Assembly (NCBI GenBank): GCA_947501355.1
Contig: CANMVA010000004.1
Span: forward strand, 1 to 64,000
Reading direction: 5' to 3'
Source: an uncultured Paracoccaceae bacterium
GTDB lineage: Bacteria; Pseudomonadota; Alphaproteobacteria; Rhodobacterales; Rhodobacteraceae
DNA length: 64,000 bases
Every line of letters begins with the position of its first letter. The stretch's first letter is position 1. Shown here piece by piece: positions 53,414-61,785 of the stretch. Under the pieces are notes generated by a model. That model was not told where the DNA came from, did no database searches, and was given only the letters and a program-made list of their open reading frames with translations. Position numbers and translations under genes: made by a program.

Positions 53414-54820
53414 TTAGAGCACCGTCGCGATACTGAGTCCGGCCATAATGATGACGATCAAAATCAGCATGAGCGGGGCCATAAACTTCAACCAACGCTC
53501 GTAAGGCACCCGGCCCAACGCAAGCCCACCCATTACGACGGCAAAAGTCGGGTTAATCAAGTTCACCAAGCCGCTGGCGGATTGATAGGCTGTCACGATC
53601 AACGACCGCTCCACGCCAGAAAAATCACCCAACGGCGCCATGATCGGCATTGTCAGGACCGCCAGACCGGACGAGGAAGGCACAAGGAAAGACAATCCGG
53701 CCTGCAACGCAAACATGGTGTTGATGAACGCAATCTCGCCCAATCCGCTCACAGCGCCTTCAGCCCAGAACAGGATAGTGTCGGTCATATTGCCAGCATC
53801 CATCACCACAACGATGCCGCGCGCAATTCCGATCACGAGGGCCACACCCAGAAGGTCACGGGCGCCGTCAACAAAGGTCGAGGTGAATTCCTCTTCCCCC
53901 ATCCAGTCGATCACACCCACCACAAGAGAGGCCACGATGAAGAGCGCAGACATCTCCGCCATCCACCATCCGCCGACGGACACGCCCCAGATCATCACCG
54001 CGAAACTGGCCGCAAAGATCACTAGGATGATTGCGTGTTTGCCCGTGAAATCTGGCGCGCTTCCGCCTTCATTTCGCCCTTTCAGGAAGTGCGCTTCATT
54101 GCTTTCGCGCCGGTCGGCCACGATGGACTGCTCGGGGTTGGCACGGACACGTTCGGCGTAGCGCATCACATAGGCCACGCAGGCCAGCCAGCAGGCAAAC
54201 AACAGGATAAAACGCAGGATAATGCCGTCCGTAAATGGCACCCCTGCCGCGTCGGATGCGATAACCGTGGCGAAGGGATTGATCGTAGAGCCCAGAGTCC
54301 CCACGCCCGCGCCCAGCATGATGATCGCCACACCCGTCAGCGCATCATAGCGGGCCGCAATCATCACCGGAATAATGAGTGCGTAGAAGGCCAGCGATTC
54401 CTCAGCCATCCCGTAGATCGTCCCTCCTGCAGCAAAAAGCGCCATTAGGATTGGGATCATCCACTTCTCTCGCCCCTCAAGACGCACCATGGCACGGGCA
54501 ATGCCTGCATCAATCGCGCCGGTTTTGGTCACGATACCCAAAAAGCCACCGATGATGAGAACGAACAAAGCGACATCGATGGCGCGTGCCTCATAGCTAC
54601 CCGGGTCATAAAACCCTGCAATCGGAGCCATAACCACGTCGAAGAATCCCTGAGGATTGGACTCGACCACCTGATATGTTCCGGGCACGGGCACGTCTCG
54701 TCCCAATTCTTCGTTTGCAATCCGTTCGTATTGGCCGGCTGGAATGAAATGGGTCGCAATCGCGACCACCGCGATCAGCGCAAAGAGGATGGTATACGCA
54801 CTGGGGAATTTCAGCTTCAT
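53414..54820 (-). CDS. YfcC/ArcD-type basic amino acid carrier
   Basis: This 468-residue membrane protein has the DcuC/YfcC fold: KFPSAYTILFALIAVVAIATHFIPAGQYERI at the N terminus, TKTGAIDAGIARAMVRLEGREKWMIPILMALFAAGGTIYGMAEE, and IITIL-type re-entrant segments around GVGTLGSTINPFATVIASDAAG. This family includes ArcD-like arginine/ornithine exchangers. It is the first gene of the 12-gene operon; the promoter should lie within the 52 bp between it and the porin gene or further upstream. Confidence 0.82.
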   Translation of the reverse strand: MKLKFPSAYTILFALIAVVAIATHFIPAGQYERIANEELGRDVPVPGTYQVVESNPQGFFDVVMAPIAGFYDPGSYEARAIDVALFVLIIGGFLGIVTKTGAIDAGIARAMVRLEGREKWMIPILMALFAAGGTIYGMAEESLAFYALIIPVMIAARYDALTGVAIIMLGAGVGTLGSTINPFATVIASDAAGVPFTDGIILRFILLFACWLACVAYVMRYAERVRANPEQSIVADRRESNEAHFLKGRNEGGSAPDFTGKHAIILVIFAASFAVMIWGVSVGGWWMAEMSALFIVASLVVGVIDWMGEEEFTSTFVDGARDLLGVALVIGIARGIVVVMDAGNMTDTILFWAEGAVSGLGEIAFINTMFALQAGLSFLVPSSSGLAVLTMPIMAPLGDFSGVERSLIVTAYQSASGLVNLINPTFAVVMGGLALGRVPYERWLKFMAPLMLILIVIIMAGLSIATVL

Positions 54821-54872
54821 CTTTTGAGTCCTTCGCGCATTAAGGATGCATGATGTGAGTTCTTCGGCGTGA

Positions 54873-55583
54873 TCAGTTGAAGAAAGACCAGGTTACAACA
54901 AGAGTTTCGTCATCCAGATTTCCCGCATACGCACGCAGATCGATGGCGGCATTGGCGCTAAGGTCGCTGCTCAATCCGATATCGTCAACGTTCTTTTCAG
55001 ATGACAAGTCGCGCGACCCAAAATCAGACCCTAGCCCACCTGAAAGCGTAAAATCCCATGGCAATCCAGAGAGCGATGCGTTGGCATAAACCCAATTCTC
55101 GTCAGCATAAACTTCACGGTAATAATCCAACCCAAGAGTCAAACGGTCAGACACGTTCCAATCTGCTTTGATGAACGCCTCAGCATAATCATTGCTATCA
55201 TCGCGGTACAGGTATTCGGCGTAGCCAATGTCGAAATCTACCGAGCCCCACGTCGGAGTGACACCGACATAGATATCAAGCTCGATATCCGAAGCGCCGT
55301 TAAAGCGCACATTGGACGCCCACAAACCTGCGTAAACAAGGCCATAACTCAACTCGATGTAAGGCTGTATCGCTGGCCTGTCTTCTGTTTGCGTAGTGCC
55401 CTTTGAGATATAGTTGGACGTGAAATCTACACCGTAGCTTAGGTTGAACTCTTGAGCCGGAGAAACTGAAGGCAGCATCAGCATAGATGCCGCGGCAAAG
55501 ATGCTCTTCAAGCGAGCTGAGCAGGTAATTGCACGCTTGGAGAAGCGTAAGAACACAATCGCCTTAAATGTGGCTCCGTACAT
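54873..55583 (-). CDS. TorF-family putative porin
   Basis: This 236-residue protein has a signal sequence ending SVSPAQE and a beta-barrel pattern of alternating aromatic strands: FNLSYGVDFTSNYISKGTTQTEDRPAIQPYIELSYG, VYAGLWASNV, DIGYAEYLYRDDSNDYAEAFIKADWNVSDRLTLGLDYY, ending VVTWSFFN. It is the Gcw_chp/TorF type. The start MYGATFKAIVF at 55583 has AAGGCG upstream; the frame reaches 55685. It precedes the arginine operon in the same direction and may let solutes through the outer membrane. Confidence 0.82.
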   Translation of the reverse strand: MYGATFKAIVFLRFSKRAITCSARLKSIFAAASMLMLPSVSPAQEFNLSYGVDFTSNYISKGTTQTEDRPAIQPYIELSYGLVYAGLWASNVRFNGASDIELDIYVGVTPTWGSVDFDIGYAEYLYRDDSNDYAEAFIKADWNVSDRLTLGLDYYREVYADENWVYANASLSGLPWDFTLSGGLGSDFGSRDLSSEKNVDDIGLSSDLSANAAIDLRAYAGNLDDETLVVTWSFFN

Positions 55584-55796
55584 CGAACGTTCGCCTTTTC
55601 TAAGAGGAAAATGGACTGTTATTACGTCTATTATACAGCTTAAGATTGCCCGGTGAAATTCATCTGTCGTCCTGCTACGGGTCAATCAACCCAGAAAGTA
55701 TAATAGCACAAAGAGACAGATCAGCATCCCACTGTTAGTTTCTCCGCAATGAGCACGGTTGACCGGCCGGTTCGGCAGTGCACGCGATGCCCAGAT

Positions 55797-56090
55797 TCAA
55801 CCTGCTTTGACAGCGTCAACCGCCAGCATATCAGGATTGTCGCCACAGGCGGTGTCCATCGCTTCAACTGTGGATTTGAGCATCGCGCCGGACATCTCGG
55901 TGTTGCCAGACACACCGCTGACATGTCCGATGAGCAGCGCCGTCAGAAACAGTGCGTCATCTTCGGCCTGCGAAATGACGTCGAAGCATGTCAACTCATC
56001 CAGTTGGAAGGCCTCATCCTGCGCCAAAGCGGGTGTCAGTGCGACGCCGAGGATCAAAGCCGTGGTCGAGAGTACCATACGAGAGTTCAT
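55797..56090 (-). CDS. HdeA/HdeB-like acid-stress periplasmic chaperone
   Basis: This 97-residue protein has a signal peptide (MNSRMVLSTTALILGVALTPALA) and a mature domain with two cysteines, Cys35 and Cys82, in LTCFDVISQAEDDALFLTALLIGHVSG and AMDTACGDNPDML. The spacing and helical pattern resemble HdeA-type proteins, which protect periplasmic proteins at low pH. The resemblance is moderate. It lies next to a pathway that produces ammonia, so an acid-stress role would fit. Confidence 0.7.
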   Translation of the reverse strand: MNSRMVLSTTALILGVALTPALAQDEAFQLDELTCFDVISQAEDDALFLTALLIGHVSGVSGNTEMSGAMLKSTVEAMDTACGDNPDMLAVDAVKAG

Positions 56091-56117
56091 GTGCTTTTTC
56101 CTTTGCTCAAGCGGGCG

Positions 56118-56474
56118 TCAGCGGCGCGCCATACAATCCTCAAACTCCAGACGGTAGATGCGGGCTGCGCGGCTGTTGGGCCGGTTTGCGTTTTTTAACC
56201 CACCGATCACTGCGCCGATCGCGGCACCGCGTTTGCGGTCTTCCTTGCTACCGCCAAATATGCTGCCAAGAACAGCGCCCCCAATTGCTCCGCGCACAGC
56301 ACCCCCGGCGACATCGCCGCCACGGCCACTGTATCCGCTCAGCCGTTGCGCCCGGTCATGGCAGTATTGCCGATAGGACTGTGCGTCCGCCGAAGTTGAA
56401 AAGGACGCAGAAACAGGGATCGAAAGTGCCAAAGCGACTGCCAAAGACACCGCGTGTCTTGCTGTTTTGACCAT
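56118..56474 (-). CDS. Exported glycine-zipper protein
   Basis: This 118-residue protein has a signal peptide (ARHAVSLAVALALSIPVSASFSTSADA) and a glycine-zipper (GGDVAGGAVRGAIGGAVLGSIFGG, then RGAAIGAVIGGLK). Two cysteines (YCHDRAQRL, FEDCMARR) bracket the zipper. Such proteins associate with the cell envelope. It lies 27 bp upstream of the HdeA-like gene in the same direction, so the two may be co-expressed. Confidence 0.85.
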   Translation of the reverse strand: MVKTARHAVSLAVALALSIPVSASFSTSADAQSYRQYCHDRAQRLSGYSGRGGDVAGGAVRGAIGGAVLGSIFGGSKEDRKRGAAIGAVIGGLKNANRPNSRAARIYRLEFEDCMARR

Positions 56475-56786
56475 AGATCCTCTCGCGTCGGTTCGCTCGA
56501 CCTTAGGTCGGTTTCAGGCTGGTTTCAAACGATACATCTGGACGAGCGGCTTTATGCTTTGATGGGGCCAAGGTTGCAGCACAAATTTCAAAGGGAAGTC
56601 GCATTCGGTACTCAAGTAAGGTATCGAATTGGGTTAGCCGATGTTCTGGGCATCATGTATCATATGTTCGACGAGCAAAGGATGGGATGTAGTTCCATCA
56701 GCGAAGCACTTGCGATGAGAAGCCATAGTTTGGAAATGGCGTTATGGTACAAAATTAACATAATAAACCTTATTGGATTTATAACA
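56475..56786. other. Intergenic region upstream of the ISNCY-like element
   Basis: These 310 bp between the glycine-zipper gene and the transposon end contain a 112-codon plus-strand frame that overlaps the zipper gene start and has no recognisable family or ribosome site. I do not call it a gene. The right part is AT-rich. Confidence 0.45.
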
Positions 56787-56869
56787 CTGTAGCCGCAAAG
56801 CTAAAATGTCACCCATGAGCAATTCAGGAATGTCACTCTGCCCTCAAAAATCAATGAGGGTGAGCGGAC

Positions 56870-58243
56870 ATGGGATGGGTGGTTATGAGCGAGCGCGAGT
56901 TGAACCGCGTGGAGGTTTTAGCGCAGGTCGATGACGGGCGTTTGAGTGTCGACAATGCAGCGAACATGCTGGACCTGACACGTCGGCAGGTATTCCGACT
57001 GTTGAAGCGGTATCGTCAGGACGGCGCATCCGCGATCCGGCACAAGGCGCGTGGCAAACCTCCAAACAATCGCATTCATCATGCCAAGCGCGACTATGCG
57101 TTGTCGGTGATCAAAGAGAGCTACGCGGACTTTGGGCCGACACTGGCGGCTGAGATGCTGGCTGAACATCACGGGTTCAAAGTTTCGCGTGAGACGGTGC
57201 GCAAATGGATGCAAGAAGAAGGTATCTGGCTGTCACGCAAACAGCGCCGGACATTCCATCAGCCTCGACTGCGCCGGGAATGCTTCGGCGAGTTGATCCA
57301 GATTGACGGCTCGGATCACCGTTGGTTTGAGGATCGCGGCGATCCCTGCACGCTGCTCGTCTTCATCGACGATGCCACAAGCACCTTGATGGAACTGCGC
57401 TTCGTGACATCGGAGAGCACCTTCAGTTACTTTGAAGCATTGGAAAGCTATCTGCTGAAGCATGGTCGCCCCGTCGCGTTCTACAGCGACAAACATACCG
57501 TCTTCCGCGTTGCAAAACCCAATGAACACATGACAGGCATGACCCAATTCGGGCGCGCTCTGGCAGAGTTGAACATCGAGATCATCTGCGCCAATTCTTC
57601 CCAAGCCAAAGGTCGTGTTGAACGGGCAAACCGGACACTGCAAGACCGACTTGTTAAAGAACTGCGGATTGCAGGCATCTCGAATATGGAAGACGGCAAC
57701 GCGTTTTTGAAGGGCTTCGTGGAGCGCTACAACGCCAAGTTTGCAAAGCCTCCGGCCAAGCCGGACAACCTACATCGTGCTTTGAACATCGAGCCTGATC
57801 GCCTCTCGGAGGTCTTCTGTCTGCGAGATAAACGCTATGTCACCAAGGATTTGACGCTCAAGTACGACCGCAAACGCATCCGGTTGGAGGTCAACGACCT
57901 GACACGCGGCTTGGTTGGTAAATACGTGAATGTCTATGAGATGCCGGACGGGCGCATCCAGGTGCGCGCAAAAGACGTCGCGTTACCTTTCAGCATCTTC
58001 GACCTGCACCAACGGCGCGTCACCCATGCCGCAATTACAGAGAACAAGCACCTGAGTGCGATTCTGGCCCACATCAAGGAGGAACAGGAGAAGGCCGCAC
58101 CACCGCCAAAGGTCAAACCTGTCAGCGCGAAGAACGGCTACAAGAAAACAGGTCGCCGCCCCCCGGGTCGACCCTCAAAGATGGAAGCCTATTACGAACG
58201 AAGGCGGGCCGAACGAGCAGCTGGGACACAGTGCAAAGGATAA
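56870..58243 (+). CDS. ISNCY-family transposase
   Basis: This 457-residue transposase opens with helix-turn-helix domains (GRLSVDNAANMLDLTRRQVFRLLKRYRQDG and HGFKVSRETVRKWMQEEG). A DDE integrase core follows, with Asp in IQIDGSDHRWF, Asp in LLVFIDDATSTL and Glu in KGRVERANRTLQDRLVKE. The C-terminal tail is basic. The frame is complete. The start at 56870 has GAGGGTGAG upstream; MSEREL five codons on is an alternative. It resembles ISNCY/IS1202-type transposases. Confidence 0.94.
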   Translation: MGWVVMSERELNRVEVLAQVDDGRLSVDNAANMLDLTRRQVFRLLKRYRQDGASAIRHKARGKPPNNRIHHAKRDYALSVIKESYADFGPTLAAEMLAEHHGFKVSRETVRKWMQEEGIWLSRKQRRTFHQPRLRRECFGELIQIDGSDHRWFEDRGDPCTLLVFIDDATSTLMELRFVTSESTFSYFEALESYLLKHGRPVAFYSDKHTVFRVAKPNEHMTGMTQFGRALAELNIEIICANSSQAKGRVERANRTLQDRLVKELRIAGISNMEDGNAFLKGFVERYNAKFAKPPAKPDNLHRALNIEPDRLSEVFCLRDKRYVTKDLTLKYDRKRIRLEVNDLTRGLVGKYVNVYEMPDGRIQVRAKDVALPFSIFDLHQRRVTHAAITENKHLSAILAHIKEEQEKAAPPPKVKPVSAKNGYKKTGRRPPGRPSKMEAYYERRRAERAAGTQCKG

Positions 58244-58359
58244 CGTGACGCAACAAGTTGTCAAAAAAGAGTTGGTTAGCTAAACACGTTCCCTGCGCTT
58301 GTAGACGCCGGGGCGTGAACCGATGCGTTCGCGCCATCCCCATAAAAATGGAGATTGAG

Positions 58360-58797
58360 ATGGGACGGCGTAAAGAACTTAAAAGCGTTTGCAATGATTT
58401 GCTCGACAACTTTGTAAGCCGCTACAATGACCTCGATGGCTATTGGGCATTGGGGAAGCTTCAAGCTCATCTTCAATCAGCATCGGAACGTCACCTTTCG
58501 TTTTACCTTGTACCTGACAAAGGCAGCGGCTCCGCTTTTCCAACGACGTTGAACTACTATCGGCGAGCATTCCATCGGCATTTGGCTGTGAGAGGAATCC
58601 CTGAGGTTTGGGTTCTGGCCGCGCTGATAAGCGTTGAGCAAAAATCGTCTTCCGAACTGGAATGTACCCTCAGCATAACAGACGACCGTGGACGAATCTT
58701 CACGTCCCAAAGAAAGATAAATGCTCGTGCACACGACCCAAACCGGGAGTTACGCCGATGCGGTCAGCATGGTCCTCAAAACCAAAAAGGCGAATGA
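58360..58797 (+). CDS. Passenger protein of the ISNCY-like element, function unknown
   Basis: This 145-residue protein starts MGRRKELKSVCNDLLDNFVSRYNDLDGYWALGKL, with GGAGATTGAG directly before the ATG. It continues LSFYLVPDKGSG and VLAALISVEQKSSSELECTLSITDDRGRIFTSQ, a mixed alpha/beta protein. I do not recognise a family. It lies inside the right inverted end, downstream of the transposase by about 115 bp, and so moves with the element. An upstream extension to 58258 is possible but less likely. Confidence 0.65.
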   Translation: MGRRKELKSVCNDLLDNFVSRYNDLDGYWALGKLQAHLQSASERHLSFYLVPDKGSGSAFPTTLNYYRRAFHRHLAVRGIPEVWVLAALISVEQKSSSELECTLSITDDRGRIFTSQRKINARAHDPNRELRRCGQHGPQNQKGE

Positions 58798-59171
58798 CGG
58801 TACGGGGAATTCCCGGTATTCGCAAAGCCAGTCAGGGCTGCGATATTTGAGGTCTCCGCCCTGTCAGGCTTTGCTACCGTTGGCGTTCTTGGTGACACTT
58901 TTGCTTTGCAAACTCGGTGACATTTCTACTTGGTTGCAACAGAACACCCGTTGCGACGCACCCCTGCCTCAGCCGCGACGATGGGCAAAACTCTGCCCAA
59001 TAGGACCACTCCGCCTCGCTGCATGAAGTCACCATGCTATCTTATTCAACCAAATGGCGAGCTTGATCGACACCTTTAGAAACCGAAAATTACACAGTAT
59101 CAGCCGCTTCATCGTCGAATGTATAGTATATTGCGTGGTTAAATACACCACATCGTGGCCGATCTTCGGTC

Positions 59172-59384
59172 ATGAATTTGAAGGAACGAGTAGGTTTGAA
59201 TCTCCAAGACGCCCGGCGTGCCAAGGGCGTCAGCCAGGAGGAATTGGCGCATCGTGCAAATGTGAACCGCGGATATGTCGGCAAGATCGAAAACGCCAAG
59301 TATTCCGCTTCGTTGACAACGCTCGAAAAGATCGCCCAAGCTCTGAACATCGATCCTTCGGAACTTCTCAAACCCCGCAGCTAG
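59172..59384 (+). CDS. Small XRE-family transcriptional regulator
   Basis: The gene encodes 70 residues that are almost all helix-turn-helix: RVGLNLQDARRAKGVSQEELAHRANVNRGYVGKIENAKYSASLTTLEKIAQALNIDPSELL. It is a stand-alone Cro/CI-type repressor without a sensor domain. GTGGT/ACCAC (59135-59151) upstream could be its operator. It may control the neighbouring small genes or the conjugation functions. Confidence 0.9.
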   Translation: MNLKERVGLNLQDARRAKGVSQEELAHRANVNRGYVGKIENAKYSASLTTLEKIAQALNIDPSELLKPRS

Positions 59385-59417
59385 GAGGCCGGACGACACC
59401 CTGCTCCGGGATGGCGG

Positions 59418-59606
59418 GTGGATGATCGTCCGCTAAAAGGCGTGCCCGTGCGCGAAGGCGTAGTAATCGTGAACGGGTCGGAACTTGTCGTCTGGCAAGA
59501 ACATCTCTGGAACACCGGCGACCGCACGCGGGTCTGGCTCGTAAGGCCCGATGAGATTTGCGTAGTCAATATCATCGAACGAGATATCGATCTCGACAGA
59601 TCCTGA
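59418..59606 (+). CDS. Possible small protein, function unknown
   Basis: The frame encodes 62 residues from a GTG: DDRPLKGVPVREGVVIVNGSELVVWQEHLWNTGDRTRVWLVRPDEICVVNIIERDIDL. It looks like a compact beta protein and follows the XRE gene by 33 bp. The opposite strand also has an open frame (59433-59672). The ribosome site is weak, so this is a tentative call based on composition and position. Confidence 0.4.
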   Translation: MDDRPLKGVPVREGVVIVNGSELVVWQEHLWNTGDRTRVWLVRPDEICVVNIIERDIDLDRS

Positions 59607-59616
59607 CCCGCTTAGT

Positions 59617-59865
59617 TTAACGCGCCTTTTTCGATTGCGAAAGAACCGTTCCTGCCAACGATTTCGTGTCACTGCTGTACTTGTCGCTTTGCAGGACTTT
59701 GGAGGCTTTGTCCTCCATTGCAGCGCCCGTCTGCTTACCAGTCCCAGACTGCGCTAGGGCCGAGGCCGCCAGGCTCTTGGCAGTTGCGGAGGCATTCCGG
59801 TCGCTCAGTGTGGCCGCTGCCTGCGATGCGACTTTCCGCGAGGTGCGTTTCGTGTTCTTGCCCAT
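59617..59865 (-). CDS. Small conserved basic protein, function unknown
   Basis: The gene encodes 82 residues, starting MGKNTKRTSRKVASQAAATLSDRNASATAKSLAASALAQS, rich in Ala, Ser, Lys and Thr, and ending VLSQSKKAR. It is probably helical and unstructured in part, with no cysteine or membrane segment. Alanine-serine-rich small proteins of this look are frequent on alphaproteobacterial plasmids. AGCAGTATC is the only weak ribosome site. The gene is convergent with the small frame before it. Confidence 0.65.
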   Translation of the reverse strand: MGKNTKRTSRKVASQAAATLSDRNASATAKSLAASALAQSGTGKQTGAAMEDKASKVLQSDKYSSDTKSLAGTVLSQSKKAR

Positions 59866-60023
59866 GATACTGCTCCGTAAAGCGATTCTGTTCCTGTTTT
59901 GTTTACACCCGATGGCACGCCTCGCCTATCTAGATCGTTACACTTATTTCATTTATTCCGCTTATTTCTCTTGCATGCGTGACTCCTTGGGTTCATCTAA
60001 GGGGTGAACCGAGGAGAAAAACC

Positions 60024-60488
60024 ATGGCCGATACCGCGGAAAGACCATCCCAGAGCGGGCTCATGGAGCGCCCGCCGACCCCGGAAGAAATCGACAGTGC
60101 TGCGCATGCTGCGACAGCCATCGCCGTGGCCATGGAGCTGGACGGAGGCTTGAAAGTCTCGGGAGAGAACGGCGATCCGGTTTCCATCGCGCCAGAGGTT
60201 GGAAAACTGATTATCGAACTGCTTGGCCATGTGAGCAATGGCAACATGGTCACGCTGGTTCCGGTCGGCACCATGCTCACAACCCAACAAGCCGCCGACA
60301 TGCTGAACGTGTCCCGCCCTCATCTCACGAAGTTGCTCAAGGAGGGGAAGATCCGATTTGAAGAGGTGGGCAAGCACAGGCGCGTGCCTCTGACGGCGCT
60401 CATGCAATACCGGGAAGAGAAAGAGCGACGCCAGGAGCAGGCGATGCGCGAGCTTGCGCGATTGGGTCAAGAGTTCGACAACGCATGA
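60024..60488 (+). CDS. HTH antitoxin (excisionase-type DNA binding)
   Basis: This 154-residue protein has a MerR/excisionase-like helix-turn-helix (TTQQAADMLNVSRPHLTKLLKEGKIRFEEVGKHRRVPLTALMQYREE) in its C-terminal half and an acidic N-terminal domain. The start has GAGGAG upstream. The stop overlaps the PIN toxin start in an ATGA junction. HTH-excisionase antitoxins with PIN partners are a known toxin-antitoxin type that stabilises plasmids. Confidence 0.88.
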   Translation: MADTAERPSQSGLMERPPTPEEIDSAAHAATAIAVAMELDGGLKVSGENGDPVSIAPEVGKLIIELLGHVSNGNMVTLVPVGTMLTTQQAADMLNVSRPHLTKLLKEGKIRFEEVGKHRRVPLTALMQYREEKERRQEQAMRELARLGQEFDNA

Positions 60489-61063
60489 GCTTTGTGGCCA
60501 ACCCCTTCGTGGTTGTCCTCGATGCCAACGTCCTGTTTCCGTTCCGGGTTCGGGACGTTCTCTTGACGTTCACACAAGAAGGCCTGTTTCGGGCCCGGGT
60601 CACCGACGAGATTCTCGACGAATGGACGCGCAACCTGATCGCGCTCAAACCACATCTCGAAGAGAGCGTTCGCCAGCAGGAAGCCGCGATCAGAGAGACC
60701 TTCGAAGAATGCTTCGTGACCGGATACCAGCCCTTGATTGCTGGTCTGGACCTGCCGGACCCGGACGACAGACACGTTCTCGCGGCGGCGATCCGATGCT
60801 CGGCACAGGTTATTGTGACAGAAAACCATCGAGACTTCCCAAGCGAAGTTCTCGACGATTATGGCGTCGAAACGCTCGGCGCGGATGACATGCTCGCCAA
60901 TACCTACGACCTGTATCCATCGGGCGGCGCGCGTGCACTCCGCCGCGTCAGAAAGAGGTATGAAAACCCGCCGATGACGCCGTCCGAGTTCCTGCTCGAC
61001 CTGACCCGGCATGGCCTGTCGAAACTGGCGGCGCAGGCCCGTGCCGATATCGATTACCTTTAG
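60485..61063 (+). CDS. PIN-domain toxin
   Basis: This 192-residue protein is a PIN ribonuclease. Conserved acidic residues are Asp13 in VVLDANVLFPF, the Asp/Glu of TDEILDEWTRNL, and Asp in LPDPDDRHVLAAAI, followed by IVTENHRDFP. The C-terminal 50 residues are an additional helical domain. Translation is coupled to the upstream HTH antitoxin by a 4-nt overlap. Confidence 0.9.
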   Translation: MSFVANPFVVVLDANVLFPFRVRDVLLTFTQEGLFRARVTDEILDEWTRNLIALKPHLEESVRQQEAAIRETFEECFVTGYQPLIAGLDLPDPDDRHVLAAAIRCSAQVIVTENHRDFPSEVLDDYGVETLGADDMLANTYDLYPSGGARALRRVRKRYENPPMTPSEFLLDLTRHGLSKLAAQARADIDYL

Positions 61064-61078
61064 TTGCCGAACAACGCC

Positions 61079-61657
61079 TCAGTATCTGACCCAATCGGTG
61101 TAATCCATGGCGCCGTCGTAATCGCCATACTCCATCATGACGGCGCGGCTATAGAAGGTCCAAAGCCCACCCGAGCCAGGTGTCGGGATGTCCTGACCGT
61201 TTTCCGACGCGAACGAATCCGGCCAAGGCGAATGTGAACCGTAGACGCGCACGATGTAATGACAGTTCTTGTTTTCATGATCGCAGGATCTGATGGACCA
61301 GTCCCACTGACGCGGTTCGTCACGCGGTTCATAGGATCGACCGCGCCACCAAAGCACCCGCGTTCGGCGTAGCCATTCGTAGTCCGCTGTCGAAATATCG
61401 AGAGCATCCTGTTCACCCGGTCCGCCCAAAGCAACCGCAACGGCCGCATAGGTGCAGACCCCAAAGGGTGGCCGACTCGGCCAGGGCGTTATCCGCCGTA
61501 TCATTTCGGCATAGGCGGCGGAACACACTGCACTCGATGGAAATCCACCAGCCATACAGAGCATGATGGCACAATCCATATCGTAGGCATGGGCTTTCTG
61601 GGCGTCGACTGTCAGCCCGGCTGCCAGAACCAGTGACGCAAGTCGGGTGTGTCTCAT
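61079..61657 (-). CDS. Exported protein of unknown function
   Basis: This 192-residue protein has a signal peptide (MRHTRLASLVLAAGLTVDAQKAHA) and six or more cysteines (DMDCAIMLCMAGGFPSSAVCSAAY, FGVCTYA, RSCDHENKNC), which suggests disulfides. It is aromatic-rich toward the end (WTFYSRAVMMEYGDYDGAMDYTDW). It is divergent from the VirB operon with a 128-bp gap. Proteins of this type occur near virB genes on alphaproteobacterial plasmids, so a role in mating-pair formation is possible but not shown. Confidence 0.72.
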   Translation of the reverse strand: MRHTRLASLVLAAGLTVDAQKAHAYDMDCAIMLCMAGGFPSSAVCSAAYAEMIRRITPWPSRPPFGVCTYAAVAVALGGPGEQDALDISTADYEWLRRTRVLWWRGRSYEPRDEPRQWDWSIRSCDHENKNCHYIVRVYGSHSPWPDSFASENGQDIPTPGSGGLWTFYSRAVMMEYGDYDGAMDYTDWVRY

Positions 61658-61701
61658 ATCGGCCTCCTGGAGTGATTAGGCCAATTCTCGCTCAAAATAC
61701 G

Positions 61702-61713
61702 TATTGCGCAATA
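61702..61713. promoter_or_regulatory. Palindrome TATTGCGCAATA in the VirB operon promoter region
   Basis: A perfect 12-bp palindrome is followed by another TATTGC (61720s). It contains TTGCGCAA, related to the three TGCGCA motifs beside oriT (9911-9951). It lies between the divergent exported-protein gene and the VirB operon, 73 bp before the first start codon. Confidence 0.5.
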
Positions 61714-61763
61714 TTATATATTGCAGAGTGATGGCTTTCTGCGGAATGCTGCCGATTGTAGAA

Positions 61764-61784
61764 GGACTCCCAGTGGGGGAGTCC
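61764..61784 (+). promoter_or_regulatory. Hairpin over the ribosome site of the first VirB-operon gene
   Basis: GGACTCCC (61764-61771) pairs perfectly with GGGAGTCC (61777-61784) around the loop AGTGG. The GGGGGAG Shine-Dalgarno sequence lies in the 3' arm, and the GTG start follows one base later. Translation may be restrained by this stem. Confidence 0.6.
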
Positions 61785-61785
61785 G

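Larger units (their letters stand above)
56787..58942. mobile_element. ISNCY-like insertion sequence with passenger gene
   Basis: Inverted ends begin CTGTAGC at 56787 and CTGTTGC at 58942 (reading inward); about 20 of 27 positions match, including the shared AAATGTCACC. A second TGTCAC motif follows inside each end. AACA flanks both ends (56783-56786 and 58943-58946) and may be a 4-bp target duplication. The element is 2.16 kb and holds a transposase and a second gene. Confidence 0.82.

Noticed and set aside
56454-56792. 112-codon plus-strand frame before the ISNCY-like element
   Set aside because: It starts inside the opposite-strand glycine-zipper gene, lacks a ribosome site and has no recognisable features.
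59433-59672. 79-codon minus-strand frame overlapping the small frame at 59418-59606
   Set aside because: It overlaps the end of the well-supported 59617-59865 gene and is basic and low in complexity at the start; the plus-strand frame is slightly more plausible.
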